Shown piece after piece: positions 13,001-26,200 of a stretch of 64,000 nt of DNA (positions are counted from its first letter, which is position 1; every line of letters begins with the position of its first letter). The DNA is from Aphis gossypii (taxonomy: Eukaryota > Arthropoda > Insecta > Hemiptera > Aphididae). The position numbers were made by a program, and so were the translations under genes. The notes under the pieces are model-generated. The model was not told the DNA's origin and ran no database searches. It saw nothing but the letters and a program-made list of their open reading frames with translations. The stretch lies in the NCBI RefSeq assembly GCF_020184175.1, contig NC_065532.1, positions 45,590,287 through 45,654,286 of the forward strand. The letters run 5' to 3'.

Positions 13001-16000
13001 TACTCCTATCACTAACACCAGAAAATTCTTAATTATAATTACCAAGATTATCGCATATTTTAAACTAAAAAAAAAAATGTATTGTTAAATTATTGTATTG
13101 ATTGGGAAATTAAACAATAATATGGTCCGTTTTTATAGTAATTTTCGTGATTCGAATGCATACGGTATACAGAAGCTTTGATAAGGTTTCCTCTACAGAA
13201 ATTCATCTACAATTAATTTTACAATTAGTTCTATTACAAACATGTACACAATTAATATGCTATTGTGTACATGTGGTATAAGATAGAAAAAACACAACAA
13301 ATTTATCAATTTAACTGCTTAATTCTGTATAATAATGATAATGATGAATGTCGTCATGTTTCGAATAACATTATTTTATTTATAGGTATAGGAATTTTTT
13401 TTGATTCGAGTATTATTTTTTTATTTTAACAGACAAGAATAGTCTAAAGAAGTACTTACGCAAATTGCATTAACTATACGCATAGAACATTAAATAATAA
13501 GATAATTATTACAGGTGTCTATTGTAACTTAAAAGAAATTAATATAAATACTTAGTTTGAAAGGTTATCTACAACATATTATCTGCATATTGAATCAATA
13601 CTTTTAAATGGATAACTAATTTTATTTCGACTTGTGTTTTGCAAAATGTTTGACGAGTATAAAAACAACGAGCAAAAATTGTTTAAATAAACAATAGTGG
13701 GAAAAAATATCGCTTACGTCATGTTCAGTTGAATCAGGTGGTGTTCCTACAATTTGAAACAGTCGGTAAAATTAGTTTAACGTGTAAAGGTACATTAACG
13801 TGAGTAGCAAATACAAAAAAATGAGATTATAAAAACTTGACGTAAAAATTATATTAATTGGATTGTCTATGATTTGTAACGTATTTTAATCTAATTATCA
13901 CTATATAAATTTAAAACTCATTAAAAAATAATTTTATGAAAACTATTATTTTGTAAATGAAAATTTGAACTATTTTTTTTTTATCAAAATTAAAATCATA
14001 AACTTTGTAGATGGTATTTTTTAGGTAGGTACCTATAGTATGTGACATATAGGTAGGTACTAAGATATTGCAGGCAAATACTTTTCACAACATTTTAATA
14101 AAACCTATAATTTCTGCATTGCATGCAATTGTTTTTTATCAAAATGATTTAAAACTTTTTATGGAATAGTATATTAGTGTATTGTACTCGTATAAACGTA
14201 TTACGTACCTACATATTGTATTTCACAAAGTATAGGTATTGGTAAACGATAAATGTTAATTAAATTATTGATATTTATATAACTTTAACAGTGTTCAATC
14301 AAATTATGTTTGAGTAATTTAGTATTCATATTACAAATAAAGGTTACTAAATGTTGAATATTTTCGGAAAATTGCAATGATAACTCTGCAGATGTTAAAA
14401 AAATGTATACAACAAAAGGAAGAGAAAATAAAATAAATGGAATCCTTCGGTTGAAAATACCGATGTTTTTAAATTTCTATAGGGATGAGAATTTATGTAC
14501 CGATTTTTGTCGAAAATCATATTGACCATTGTGTACCGATGAATAAGAACAACAATGGACAAAGATCTGAAAGTACCTACAAGGGGTTCTCAAACTTTTA
14601 CATATATAAATGTATTGAATTCGTGTTGATTACAAATGATTCGATACACTATCTCAGAAACTCGATCGACCACCGGTGGTTTGCGCTTTGAAAATTAATG
14701 ATAAGTTTATATTTTAATTTTATTAGGTAAGTATATTGTAATGAGCACATAAACCTTAGAAGTTATTACCATTTACCAATACATTATATCAATAATAATT
14801 ATAATAACTGACGATTTTATCGAAATATGAACTTGATGTTACCGATAGTAACTTTTAATGTTGAAATTATTATAAAAAGATAAAATATAAAATTTTATGG
14901 GTACATCGATAAACCTTAAAATAGATAATTTTATTTTCCATTACGATTAAAATAAATTAACATAAATATATTTAGGTACCTATATTATTAAGTTAATTTT
15001 TTTTTTTATTTACAAAGATTCTGAAAGAATTTATTCTTACAGTTCTATATTTTAACCTCCTCAATTTTCAACTCGGTCATATAAATATTTATAATATTTT
15101 TTTTTTTCAATTCAATATTATATTGAAAACCTATGTATTTAAATGGTTCCGTATTTATGTATATTATGATAGTAGAAATAACTGCAGTAATCAGTAACAC
15201 TCAAGGTCTTTTTCTATTTGATTACTATAATATATAATTTTTTTTAAAACTATATTATCGGATATTTTATAATGTAAATTTACATTACAGAATAAATGTA
15301 TTTAGATAATGAAACGATAAAAGAAGACAATTTTATTTTTCAAGCTTTTTCAAATTTTAGTAGAGTTATTATCATTGAGCAAACACATTGTATTCACATT
15401 ATTTAAAAATTAGTTATCATTGAGTACATACTCACCAAAAGGTGTGTGTCAAATTCTTAAATTTATTTTTAAATAAAATAATATTTGAAAATAATTTTAT
15501 CTTATCAGGTAATTTCAACTTTATAAAATTACATACATTTCGTTAAAATGTCAAACGTAGATAACTGCACTTTTGTATTCAAAAACATTGAAAACGAATA
15601 ACTAATTATTATAAATAGCGAAACGTCATTTTACACTTTTTGCTTTGTCCACGACAACATTGCAGCCATTGAAAATAACATAGTTATCCTAAGAGGCAAT
15701 TTGGACGGTATTTAGTGTACACAAAGAATGTTTGAACAACGATGCGGATAATAACACTACCCAATTTGTTCAGCCGTTGTTTTTGGATTATTTGACTAGG
15801 ATTGCGCGCATATTAAAACATATTATACGCAATATATACAAAGGTATCGCACATTTATAATAATATATGTAACTGCGCATATTAGCGCTATATTCTACAC
15901 TCGATTTCGTCCGCAATGGCCTAAAACACGGCAATTAATTTTTTATCCGAACTTTAGATTTCAGAGACCCGGTTAGGCAAGTCAAGAGAATACACCGGGG

Positions 16001-17905
16001 ACTAACTCCGATATATATTATAATGTCACACAAGAGTCGCGAGGGCGTTGTGTTAGCGCAATAATTTAAGGATAACGTCTGCGACACGCTTGTCTTCTGT
16101 GTGTGTGCGTGTGTGCGCGAGCGCGTGGCAAAAAAAAACGTATACGCACACGGAGAACTGTTTCCAATGACCATTTGGCGGTTTTGTTCTATGCAAATTT
16201 GCAACGCCGCAACGGGGTTGACTGGGTTGAAATAATAAAACAATACACATTCTCGCACGCACACACACACTTACATATATATTTAAATGTATATTATATA
16301 CAAAGAGGGGTGGTCGTGTGGTTGGGGTCCCGTAGAATTTATCGTGTGCACGCGACCTAAAATTTGCGCGAGGACGAAAAAAAAAATCACACAATAACTT
16401 TCTCGTAGATTTCATCGTAATCAAAATAATAATTATAGTTATGCGTTAGATATGTGATCTCTAACCCGCATTTAGTGTATTTTTTTTTAACATTATCTGT
16501 TTGAAACATTACAACATAATATCAATTAAACGTATCGTTTTTTTTCTTTTGATAGACAACTATAATATGTTTTATAACTTTTATTCTAAGAAAACACATT
16601 TAAATGATAAAACAAATTGTGCTACTACGCTTATGCAGGTAACATCGAATATTTCTAAGAATATAATATTATTATCATTATTATGTATGAAATATATTAT
16701 AAACAACGAAATTGTCTTATATATATATATACAAAAAATGTAATTGGGGAACAAATTAAAATATATAAATAACTAGTTATTATATTTATGATTAAATATG
16801 ATTAAATATTTATAATATTAATATATTATTTGGTAAAGTAATGCAATTCTGGTGCTTGAATGTCTACCGGAATAAAATAAAACTGTCAAAAAATGCATAA
16901 AATCTTTATTAAAAGCTTGTATTTGGACGCTCAGCATATAATATTATACAATTAATTCATATTTTATGTTAAGTTTTAACTATTTTTCGCACATGTAGAT
17001 ATTTATCGAGTATATAGTTCTAGAAATATCAGTAATAAAAGTCTAATTAGTGTATGATTTATACACCTACTATAATTTATCGTTACATAATAATATATTA
17101 TATATATTATCTCTATTTTATTGATAGCGAATACGTTGGCAAAATTTAGTCGTTTTAAAAACATCAAACACTAACCACAAAGATAAAATACATTATAATT
17201 ATTGTCCTCATCAATTGACAATTCAAAAATATTCAATAATTTCATTATAACAATAACTGCTACTTATTGTACATAATAATTTATACACTTGTAAACTACG
17301 ACTATAATATACTATGAACTATAATGCTTGTAGGTACAGACACATTTTATTAATATATTCATGAATGCTAAATTTAATTACTGTTTGCAAAATCATATGT
17401 CAAAAATATATGCACAAATTGAGTCAATTGCATTCATATGATAATATAACATTTGCATTCGTAGAAAAACCAGCCATTTATATGTGTATCAGGTACAACG
17501 AAATTCAAAAAAAAACTTTACATAAATGTTTTTTCTAGATGTAAGATACTATGTTTGATATTTGTATTGGAGAATAACTAACCTTTTCTGTATCATCAAT
17601 AATGATAACAATAACAATAAAACATTAAAACAATAAAATATTACTAGTAATCTGTTTTAATAAATTCGTTTAGGTAAATAAAATAAGTAAATGTTTCAAT
17701 TTTCGAGAACGTTATTAATATTATTAGGTATTATTATTATTATTAACCAAACAGCTTTCATACCTAATGTATATTATTTTTTATTTTACTTAGGTTAAAT
17801 GACGATTTTCATCCACTGAAAAACAATATCAGACATTTAATATCATAAAGATATACAAATTCTACAACGAACGGAAGAGAATCAATTTAAAAAATATATA
17901 AACCT
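10051..17905. other. AT-rich noncoding DNA with simple repeats
   Basis: It contains a (TA)n run (10,850-10,874), a 24-base T run (11,760-11,783) and facing GT-rich and AC-rich runs at 16,099-16,125 and 16,256-16,271 that could pair. The two long minus-strand frames at 15,935-16,424 run through these repeats and are discounted. No gene is supported. Confidence 0.5.
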
Positions 17906-18085
17906 TTATTGAGGAGGTAGGCAGGTTGACCAACGATTAACTGAACCAAACACGTACATCGTGCCGTTCGCGGTTACAGGAACGTGACACTTTTCAAAGA
18001 TTAAGCAGTTTACACTCACTTTTAAACCACCACCAGTTTGGCGTTTCAATGTGTTACGATTTCGTTTTAGCACGACTAAAAACAT
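17906..18085 (-). CDS. short ORF, 59 aa, Cys-containing, unknown
   Basis: A minus-strand frame from ATG at 18085 to TAA at 17906 encodes 59 residues. It starts MFLVVLKRNRNTLKRQTGGG and ends MYVFGSVNRWSTCLPPQ, with three Cys residues and one N-glycosylation-type sequon (NGT). The frame is GC-richer than its surroundings. AATAAA overlaps the stop codon. Two splice signals complicate the reading: an acceptor-like atgtttttag|TC at the start and a donor-like AAA|gtgagt inside at about 18,020. It may therefore be part of an exon on the minus strand, conceivably in the Dok7 intron. I recognise no family. Confidence 0.22.
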   Translation of the reverse strand: MFLVVLKRNRNTLKRQTGGGLKVSVNCLIFEKCHVPVTANGTMYVFGSVNRWSTCLPPQ

Positions 18086-20294
18086 CGTGAGAAAATATAT
18101 TTTATTTATATATTATTATGCTGGTGATAAACTGATAACTGATAACAATACGATTATAGGAGCGTATAGTAATAATATAGCGTAAAAACTGTGTTTGGCG
18201 GTATGATTGAACTGCACATTTTTATCAAAGTACATTTGTAGAAAATAATATATCAGACATAATAAAATTTCCAAAAGAATTCGAAAAACGACAAACGAAA
18301 ACATTGACCTCGTGATATTAGTTCATTTTGATTAGGTATTTGTTATTATAGGTACATATTATTATCACTTATTTAAAATGAATACGTTTTTGTTACGATC
18401 TGCACTCAATCTATAGGTCACATGTCTTATATATTATGAGTTATGACATTATGTTATAGAATACAAAATACTGAAGCCAATCAATTGGCAAAGAAAAGAA
18501 AGAAATCCATCAAATTACAAGGTCAAGAAAACGATTATTTATTTTCTTCCTCTGTGAGAACGGTCATAATAATATTACAGACCCCTCAAAATAATAATAA
18601 GTTATTCTTACTGCATTACGTCGACCTAATATAATTATAATATGTATATTCTTGTTCATTACCGATATATATATATATTACTTTATGGAAGTGCACAACG
18701 TGTTCCTATTATCGAACGGAAATTTAGGTCGTTTGAATTTCGGATGGGGTTAAAAAAAAATTCGATTTACGACCATGTATACACGATTAGAAAAGAAAAG
18801 ACATAAGGATATCTACGAGGATTGCTTTTGCCCCTAAGGAATATACGTCTTGTGTCTGAGATATATTTAGACTTCGCTTCCCTTAGAAACCAAAGTCCCG
18901 GAAGTCGATCGAGGCTGGTTGCCAACGGGTACGAACGTATGGGCAAGTATGTTTATATATCAATGAACACGGACTGTTTACGAGCGATCAGAGTTCCCAA
19001 GTGGAAAATTGAGTTAAATCAATTTAAAGGATGAATTTCAAATATTATAGCTGTTCTTCTGTAATAGGGGTTAGAATCTAGAATCTAACTAAACTACGTT
19101 ACACGTCTATAAATTAATCAACAAACTAAATTAATTTTAAATTATTTTTGATAATTGTTAGTTATCATGATGATTATATACGCTTAACCTAAATGAAGCT
19201 AACAAACAAATATTATACATATAAATACTCAAATTGAATTTATAAAATACTGATAAATTTATAAAAATATTTTTTTCTCATAACATAAAAATCCATTTTA
19301 TGATACTTAAGTATTCACTTAATAAAAATAATAATAATAACCCAACTAAATGATATATTTTCAAGGTCCGTTATCTTTTTTTTGTTTTATTAAGTGTTCT
19401 GATCCCAGAACAGCTCTTGAAAAGTCCATTAAAATTAGTCACATTACTCTCGTGAACCAAAAAAAACATTATATATATATAACTAAATACACTCAAATAT
19501 GTTAAGGGTTTCGACCTTCTAGTCACTATAAAGTTGTATACGCGCCACGTCGCGCGTCAGCTATATTAAACATACACATAATCGCGTTACCTAGAATTTT
19601 CAGTGAACTGCTATACGCCTGTTACCTATTATGAAACGCAGTAGAACATAAAACGGTTACGAACGTGGTGTACAGTTCCGGTGTTAATTATTTATATTTT
19701 TTAATAAATCAACACGTTTTCCAACAGCGGTGCGAGCAGACAGGTATATTATGTATGTAGATACGCTTATAATATATAATATTATGATATACATATTTAT
19801 GTATGTCGTGTTTTATGCAAATTAGTCACCATTTGAAGTGCGCCAGGTGTTGTACACATCCAATATGCTTCATTCAAACAACGCAGGCGCGTGTACATAA
19901 ATACATTGAAGATTGTGTAAAGTGTACGGGTATTGTTCTATAATACGGGGTAGCTATCTCGTTGACCTGCTGTCAGGACTCAGGACTGGGATCTATGCGA
20001 CCGGGTGAAAACAATCATCGCGGGTGCGATATCGTGACAGTAATATATTTAACGGAAGTTAAGAGACGAAGGCGTTGACAATGAGCGTCCGCTACGGCGT
20101 AACGTTCAATAAGGGTTTCTGTAAGTGTATACGATTATAGACACGCGTAACATCATGATCAATAATAGCATTACGTCGTATGTAATAATAACGATATTGA
20201 TCAAGAATTGTTTTTTTATCTGACTTGACAATATTAAAACTTTGAATTAATTGGCCTCAATTATTATAATCATGTTGTTGATATGTGTGTTTAC
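18086..20294. other. AT-rich DNA, possible Dok7 intron 2
   Basis: It follows the Dok7 exon 2 donor on the minus strand. No exon encoding the next PH-domain strands (expected to start with Cys-Leu after the split Asp codon) was found. A 70-codon plus-strand frame at 18,822-19,034 has fairly even composition but no recognisable motif. Confidence 0.4.
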
Positions 20295-20340
20295 CTGCAA
20301 CTGGAGACAGCTTTCGCATAACGCACCATCTGGACTTCCA
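20295..20340 (-). CDS. Dok7: Dok-7 homologue, coding exon 2 (PH domain)
   Basis: A 46-nt exon on the minus strand is bordered by a pyrimidine-rich acceptor (a T run, then tttgcag|TGG) and a donor (GCAG|gtaaac). It reads WKSRWCVMRKLSPVA plus one base (G), so the next codon should be GAY for the conserved Asp. Joining it to exon 1 in phase 0 gives an uninterrupted PH-domain start. The 46-nt length and the phases (0 in, 1 out) equal those I recall for human DOK7 exon 2, which suggests an ancient intron arrangement. The next exon should begin with the remaining two bases of the Asp codon and Cys-Leu, and it was not found between position 1 and 20,294. Either it lies beyond the left edge, or I missed it. 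The PTB domain is likewise not seen, so the gene is partial here. Confidence 0.8.
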
Positions 20341-22519
20341 CTGCAAAAAAAAAATTATATTTATAGCAATTTTGAATAAAACGTGTGTACCTATTTATGC
20401 GGGCGTTTTTGTTTGACGACAGAGAAAAAATTAATCTAACGTTCAACGAAGTATTCTCTCGTTAAAAACAAATACAATGACGTCATGTAGACATTTAAAT
20501 TACACATTCAAGCCACCAAAACAATGCAAAATCGGCAACGAGATATGCAGGTAGCGGTGACATGAGCATAATCACAGAAAAAAAGAAACACTCGCCAGGA
20601 AACAGGTTACTTCGTATAATAATAATTTATGCGCTGTTAGTTAAATAGATGCTAGTGGTATTCAGTTTTGATTCAGAATTCAAAATTAAGAAAGTAATAT
20701 GAATTATTAAAAAGTTAGAATTAGAATTTAGATCGACATAATAGTAATAAAAAAAAAATGTCTGAATACGATCGTAAAAACAAATTTCTAATTTTCATTT
20801 TTATTATACGAGCATTAAATACACGAAGAGTTTTTTTCGGGGAAAATTAAGCCCTCGGGTATTTGTCACTTTTGCTATGCAATCTATTTATAAAGTTTCT
20901 ACGGCATTTTCAGCAACATTTTAGATTATGAAAGAGATGTTTGTAGATAATTAATACAACGTAAGTACCTTTAATATAATAATAAATAATTTCTGATAAT
21001 TAGCTATACAGCAATTTGTTAATATTATAAATAATTATGTGAAATATGTGATCTTACTAGTCACTACGTATTATCAGTCAATCATTCTCGATCCTAAGAC
21101 TGGGAGATTTAAAATTCGAGAACGAGAGGTCATAGTACAAACATCGTGTATTACTTGTGGGATTTAACAGTGAAAGGTTTAACTGATGACGTTCATCACG
21201 TTTTTGGTAAAAAATTACAAAACGGACATTTTACAACAAATCAAAGTACGATTTATCGACGATGAAAAGAAATAGCAAAGATAATAAGACTGCTGAGTTA
21301 TCGTTAAATTTTCCCTCATGTAAAAAGCAACAGCTAATGATTTATGTTCCGGGTAAGCGACCTCGACATATTTCACTGGACATATATTTTACCGGTGTAT
21401 ATAATATGCAATAGCTCTGATATCCTCCAGCCAATCCCCTTATACGAAAAACAAACTATTTTCTTCTAATTTTAGTAGGTATACTGTTTTGGATCGTTAG
21501 GGAGGAGTTAGACCGCGTAAACGACCCATCGATCTTTCTACGTGATTATTTTTGGTGAAGAAACTTGGAATTATTTTGGATATTCTCGTGACAATATTAA
21601 CTCCAAGTTATATTATGTAAAGTGCTTAATGCACAATAGATTTAAATTAAATTATATTTACTAACTATTACCTATTCATCAATTAATCAAAAATTTATAA
21701 ATAAAAAAAATTATATAGATTATAGGGAAATATTTTAGCCATACATATTTAAAAATGGACTTGTATATTAGAAGCCTTTTATCTTTATTAATTTAGAATC
21801 AGAATTGCTATAGATTATATATAAAATAATTAAATAATAATTACAGAATTTATCACGAATTATATTTTGTTTAGTGATTATTAATATAATTTGACGAATG
21901 AAATTTAAATTTCTTCGTTGATATAGATCCAGAATAAAAAGTGAACGGTGTGTAAAAATAAGGTCATATCTAAATTAGAGACAATATTTTAAAAGTGTAA
22001 ACATAATATACTTTTACTTGTAACTGTAATTATTGTAAAATACTGTTATTGCTGTTATATTTCTTGTAATAAATGATGATTGTAACAATTAATATTGAAT
22101 AGTACAAATACAGTAAAATATATTACCTATACTGTTAGAACGATAAAAGTGAAAAGTGTACACAGATAAAAATAAATGACTAAATATTATATAATTTTAT
22201 ACATATTTTTTTAACGTACCATAAAATAGGTTCTTTGTTAATTATTAATAAAAGTGAAGAATCTATACCTATACAATTTTAAACGTAAATAATATTGTAA
22301 GTCATGTTTCTCAAGAGTTTTACATCTTGGGAAACCCATTATAACCCATATTTTTTACGGTTTACCAATACTTTTTTATTTTTAATCGGCTTTCAGAAGT
22401 TATGCGAACATAATCCGAATACAGGATTTCCAGGTATACATGCGGAATAACATATTATTTATTTACGCTGTTCAAACTCGCGCGGGATTTACGAAATATT
22501 AATATTCATTTCAACTTAC
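20341..22519 (-). other. Dok7 intron 1
   Basis: This 2.18-kb intron lies between the two Dok7 exons, with a GTAAGT donor at its high-coordinate end and a T-rich tract ending in TTTGCAG at its low-coordinate end. The sequence between is AT-rich, with stops in every frame, and shows no further exon or recognisable transposon. Confidence 0.75.
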
Positions 22520-22576
22520 CTTTTTGCCATCGCGAAATTTGACGGTGCCTTCGATCACCGTATTCGAATCCGTCAT
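22520..22576 (-). CDS. Dok7: Dok-7 homologue, coding exon 1 (start of PH domain)
   Basis: On the minus strand an ATG at 22576 opens 19 codons, MTDSNTVIEGTVKFRDGKK, ending exactly at a good donor (AAG|gtaagt). Joined to the exon at 20,295-20,340 it continues WKSRWCVMRKLSPVA. The combined block matches the N-terminus of the Dok-7 family, where 'EG-VK-RDGKKWKSRW-V-RK-SPVAD' forms the first strands and the basic beta1-beta2 loop of the PH domain. Dok-7 is a cytoplasmic PH-PTB adaptor; the vertebrate protein binds membrane lipid through its PH domain and activates the receptor kinase MuSK. Its role in insects is less clear. The start is chosen because it gives the family's usual N-terminal length, with no in-frame coding sequence needed upstream. 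The coding exon is 57 nt, against 54 nt in human DOK7 as I remember it. Identification rests on recalled family sequence. Confidence 0.82.
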
Positions 22577-22619
22577 TATTCCGGCGAAACAGAGTAATGA
22601 AAAACCAAAAAAAATTCAC

Positions 22620-22650
<31 letters not shown>

Positions 22651-23200
22651 ACACATATATCTAGACTACACACTCGAAACGAATTCTTTTTTTTTTTTGA
22701 AAAATAACAATAAACTATACAGTTTTATACGCCGACGCGAACTCACGCGGACGACTGTGTACGAATTAGTAGGTACGGTTAAATTTGAAAATCACGACCA
22801 TGGAGTTGCAGGGAACTCGCACACGGGTAACACCGACACAATAATAATATTATCATTTGATTTAACACGACGAATTCACACACAAAAATAAAAAAAAACA
22901 CAATAATTAACAATATAACCGTTAATCGCCGACGACGTCGACGTACTCGTAGTAGCCGTCGTCGATGAGCGATCGTCTCGGACGCCCGATGACGATACCA
23001 CGCGACCCGGTGAACGCAGTCTGACTGGTCGCGCGCGCGCTCCGCCACTAACGCGCCGCGGCGAGGATCTTCACCGCCACCCCCACCGAAAACCACCGCC
23101 GCCACCGCCGACACGACGACCGTCGACGCCGCGCGCTACCGCCCCTCTCGTCAAACCTTCACCTCCGCCGGCTTATCGTTTCGCCACCCCTAAGCGCGAG
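22577..23200 (-). promoter_or_regulatory. probable Dok7 5' UTR and GC-rich promoter region
   Basis: Immediately upstream of the Dok7 ATG on the minus strand the sequence holds an (AC)n microsatellite (22,620-22,645). It then changes sharply at about 22,920-23,170 into GC- and CpG-rich sequence with CGACGACGTCGACG and CCGCC-type runs, unlike the AT-rich surroundings. Such islands often mark promoters and 5' UTRs in insect genomes. No TATA box or start site can be fixed. ORFs of about 110 codons across this stretch are low-complexity and not believed to be genes. Assignment to Dok7 rests on position only. Confidence 0.4.
22620..22645. repeat. (AC)n microsatellite
   Basis: A pure CA/AC dinucleotide run of about 25 bases lies 44 bases upstream of the Dok7 start codon, probably within its 5' UTR or proximal promoter. 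Confidence 0.95.
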
Positions 23201-26200
23201 AGTTTACAAACACCATGCCACACGTATCACATAATTTAGTAATATTCGCGCGTAACGCACGTGAAATTCTCATCTATAACGTTGTGGCATTTTGGGTGCG
23301 CGAAAAAGGCGTACGACTCGGTGGTGCAGGGAGTCCACGTGGGGTAGATACGTCGGTGATGAAGGTGCGATGCCGCATGGACCGTCGTCGTCTCGACGAT
23401 AGGGATCGTATCGGCAAAGGGAGAAACGCTGGTACCTTTTTTTGGGGGGGGAGGGTGATCGGTCGTGTATAAATTGTATAATGTATATAGTCGTGTGCAT
23501 GACTTGTATATTCTGATAATGATATAATGTGTATAGGTGAGACCGGTGGTTTTTCGAAAACGTTTTTACGGTATTTTCGGTAATTTTTTTTTCTTATTAC
23601 CCTAAACCGAGGGGCGACGTGTGCTGCAGCGGCGGCGGCGGCGCTCCTATACAGCTCTGCACCCCAAAATCCGGCGCAGATCGTTTGCAAACTGCAGCAA
23701 AACATCATTATGTTCTCCCCGTCCACATGCCCGTGGTTCACTGGTTCTACGCGTTATATTAATATAATATCGATTTAGCACAAACATCGATCGTCTATTA
23801 CACTTTTGAATAATATGCAACAAAATTGCAGTCGTTATTGGTGCGTTACCTGTAATATGGCAATAATTAGCTACAATGGTTTTTATGTTTAAGCGAATAC
23901 TTTCCGTAGCGGTGATGGAGCAGTACGACGTGGTTCAATGGTATTTCTAAACGTATTTATCATCGGCAGAAATGCGTGTAACAGACGAGTGGTATAAAAA
24001 TGTGTTTCGATATAGAGGGAAAACTATAACACAATAATACGGGACGTACGTTTTTATAATATTACGTTTGCGTGGTCGTTTTTATAACAGCAATTTTTTT
24101 TTTTTTGTTTCATTCGAAATAAAAGTGGTTGCGCTCCTCATATAAGAAACCCACGCGCGCATTCAGCAGGTACTATATGTGTTATATATGTACACTATGC
24201 GTAGCGGGATGTCTTTACCGAGACGACACTCTCGCGTACCTTGAAGTCGGCCGATCGTTCTATAATTGTTATGTATCGTAATAAATTATGATTCACACAA
24301 ACGATTCTCTCCTAATTTTTCCATTGATTCGCATTACCGTTACTCACTGACCACTGTAGTTGTTACCTTTATTGTATTTAAGTTGTTCTCGTTATGATAA
24401 TTTTTTTCTCACCAATACAATATTATTACATAATAATATGTCTTAGACCAAAAGGTTTACGTATATATATATTATGTTCTTTGTGTGTTTTATGGCGCAA
24501 AAACTTTACTTTATATATTCATGCTAGGACCTTCAGGTTTTATTACCGAACAGTAAGAAGGGTCGATGAACTGAGTTATTGGATGGTTGTATTCTATATA
24601 ATACAACGTCTAAACAATTTTTATTCATAAAATATGTTTTTCAGATCTTAAATAATTTAGGAAAATAAAGTATATTATAGGTAAATCATACTAATCGACT
24701 TTTTATTTTCATTAAGTTTACCGTGTTCTTATTCACATATACATAGATAGTAAAACTAAATCAATTACCTATTTAATTTTCGTCTTTGGATATACACATA
24801 TACATATTTATAATAATTATTATACATAAATTGAAGGAATAAAAATAAAAAATAAAAATAGTACAAATTTAATTTAATTATTGAATGACGATCCCGCACC
24901 GTAATTTTACTTATATTTTATAGCTAAAGTCATTATATCCTTATATTTAAAAATAATCCTATTTCAGTCTCAAGGGAAGGGATTGTCCCATTAACTAGTT
25001 CCTGATTCAGGCGAAGATACAGACAACTGCAATAATAACGTATCTAATAGCTATATATTATACATAGTGGATTTATGTTTGTCAATCAAATATACAATCA
25101 GAAAACACGATTATAATAATATTGGGTATAAAGTACCTTTATATATGGGACTATTAAGATATGATATTATGGATTATTCTGTATAGTTATGTTATTCTAT
25201 TTTACCAATAATAATAATATACATTATCAGTATATCAATAAATACGTTATATTCAAAAGTTTGCAAGATAACATTTTATTTTATGTAATATCAATTTATT
25301 TTGGTACTTAATAATTGTTTATTATACATTTTTTTTTTATTAACTCTTTTTAATATTGATGAAAAAAAATCTCTAACAACTTATATAATAACTGTGATTC
25401 ATTGAAATATCACGTAATTAATAATGTTAGATTACTGGCAAAATAAAACTTAAAAGTAAAGATGTACACTCTATATATTTAATACGTTTACACAAAAACA
25501 ATTTACTTTTAATATAGGTATTATATTTAATACAAAATATAGGTATAATGGTTATTTTTGTTTAATACACAAATTAACGGAGTTAAACATTTAAACTATT
25601 TAATATCATACTGTGATGGTTTATTTTTAGTTATATACAATCAGTGTATTATAAATTCTAAAACAAATTTCATGGAAATACAAATTTTAAACACTTAATT
25701 AAGTTACCGTAAGTCTTATTATTATTTGTATTTTTATTTTATTGTATCTTTATTTCAATAGTTATGTTCAACGAATATTTCGTAAATAATATTATATTAT
25801 TATGTATTGACATATTTTGCATATTTACATATTGTATATTAATAAATCTATATTTATTTACATATGATTAAATACTATAGTAAATAATAATATTTAATTT
25901 TTAACGAGCATTGAAGGAAAAGAAGAAGATTGATGAAAAATAAATAAAAGCAAAATTACAATTTTATATGAAATAAAGTAATAATATTTACTTAGTATAA
26001 AAACATATTTAAAGATTAATATAAAACAAAAAGATGGATTTATTTGCTTATTCGGCGAGTTTTAAAAAAAAAAAAAAATTTAAAACTAAATATTGTATGT
26101 AAATTAAAACAAAATATGGTGTATATCAAACATTGAAACATTATATTATACCTACTCTACAAATAAAATAAAATGAAAAATTTTTGTTTTCAATGTCAGA

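Noticed and set aside
15935..16424. Two minus-strand ORFs of 111 and 123 codons and an overlapping plus ORF
   Set aside because: They run through GT/AC simple repeats (His-Thr, Val-Cys strings) and overlap in different frames.
22779..23741. ORFs of 111 and 155 codons around the Dok7 promoter region
   Set aside because: They are low-complexity Arg/Ala/Ser-rich frames, present on both strands and explained by the CpG-rich composition.
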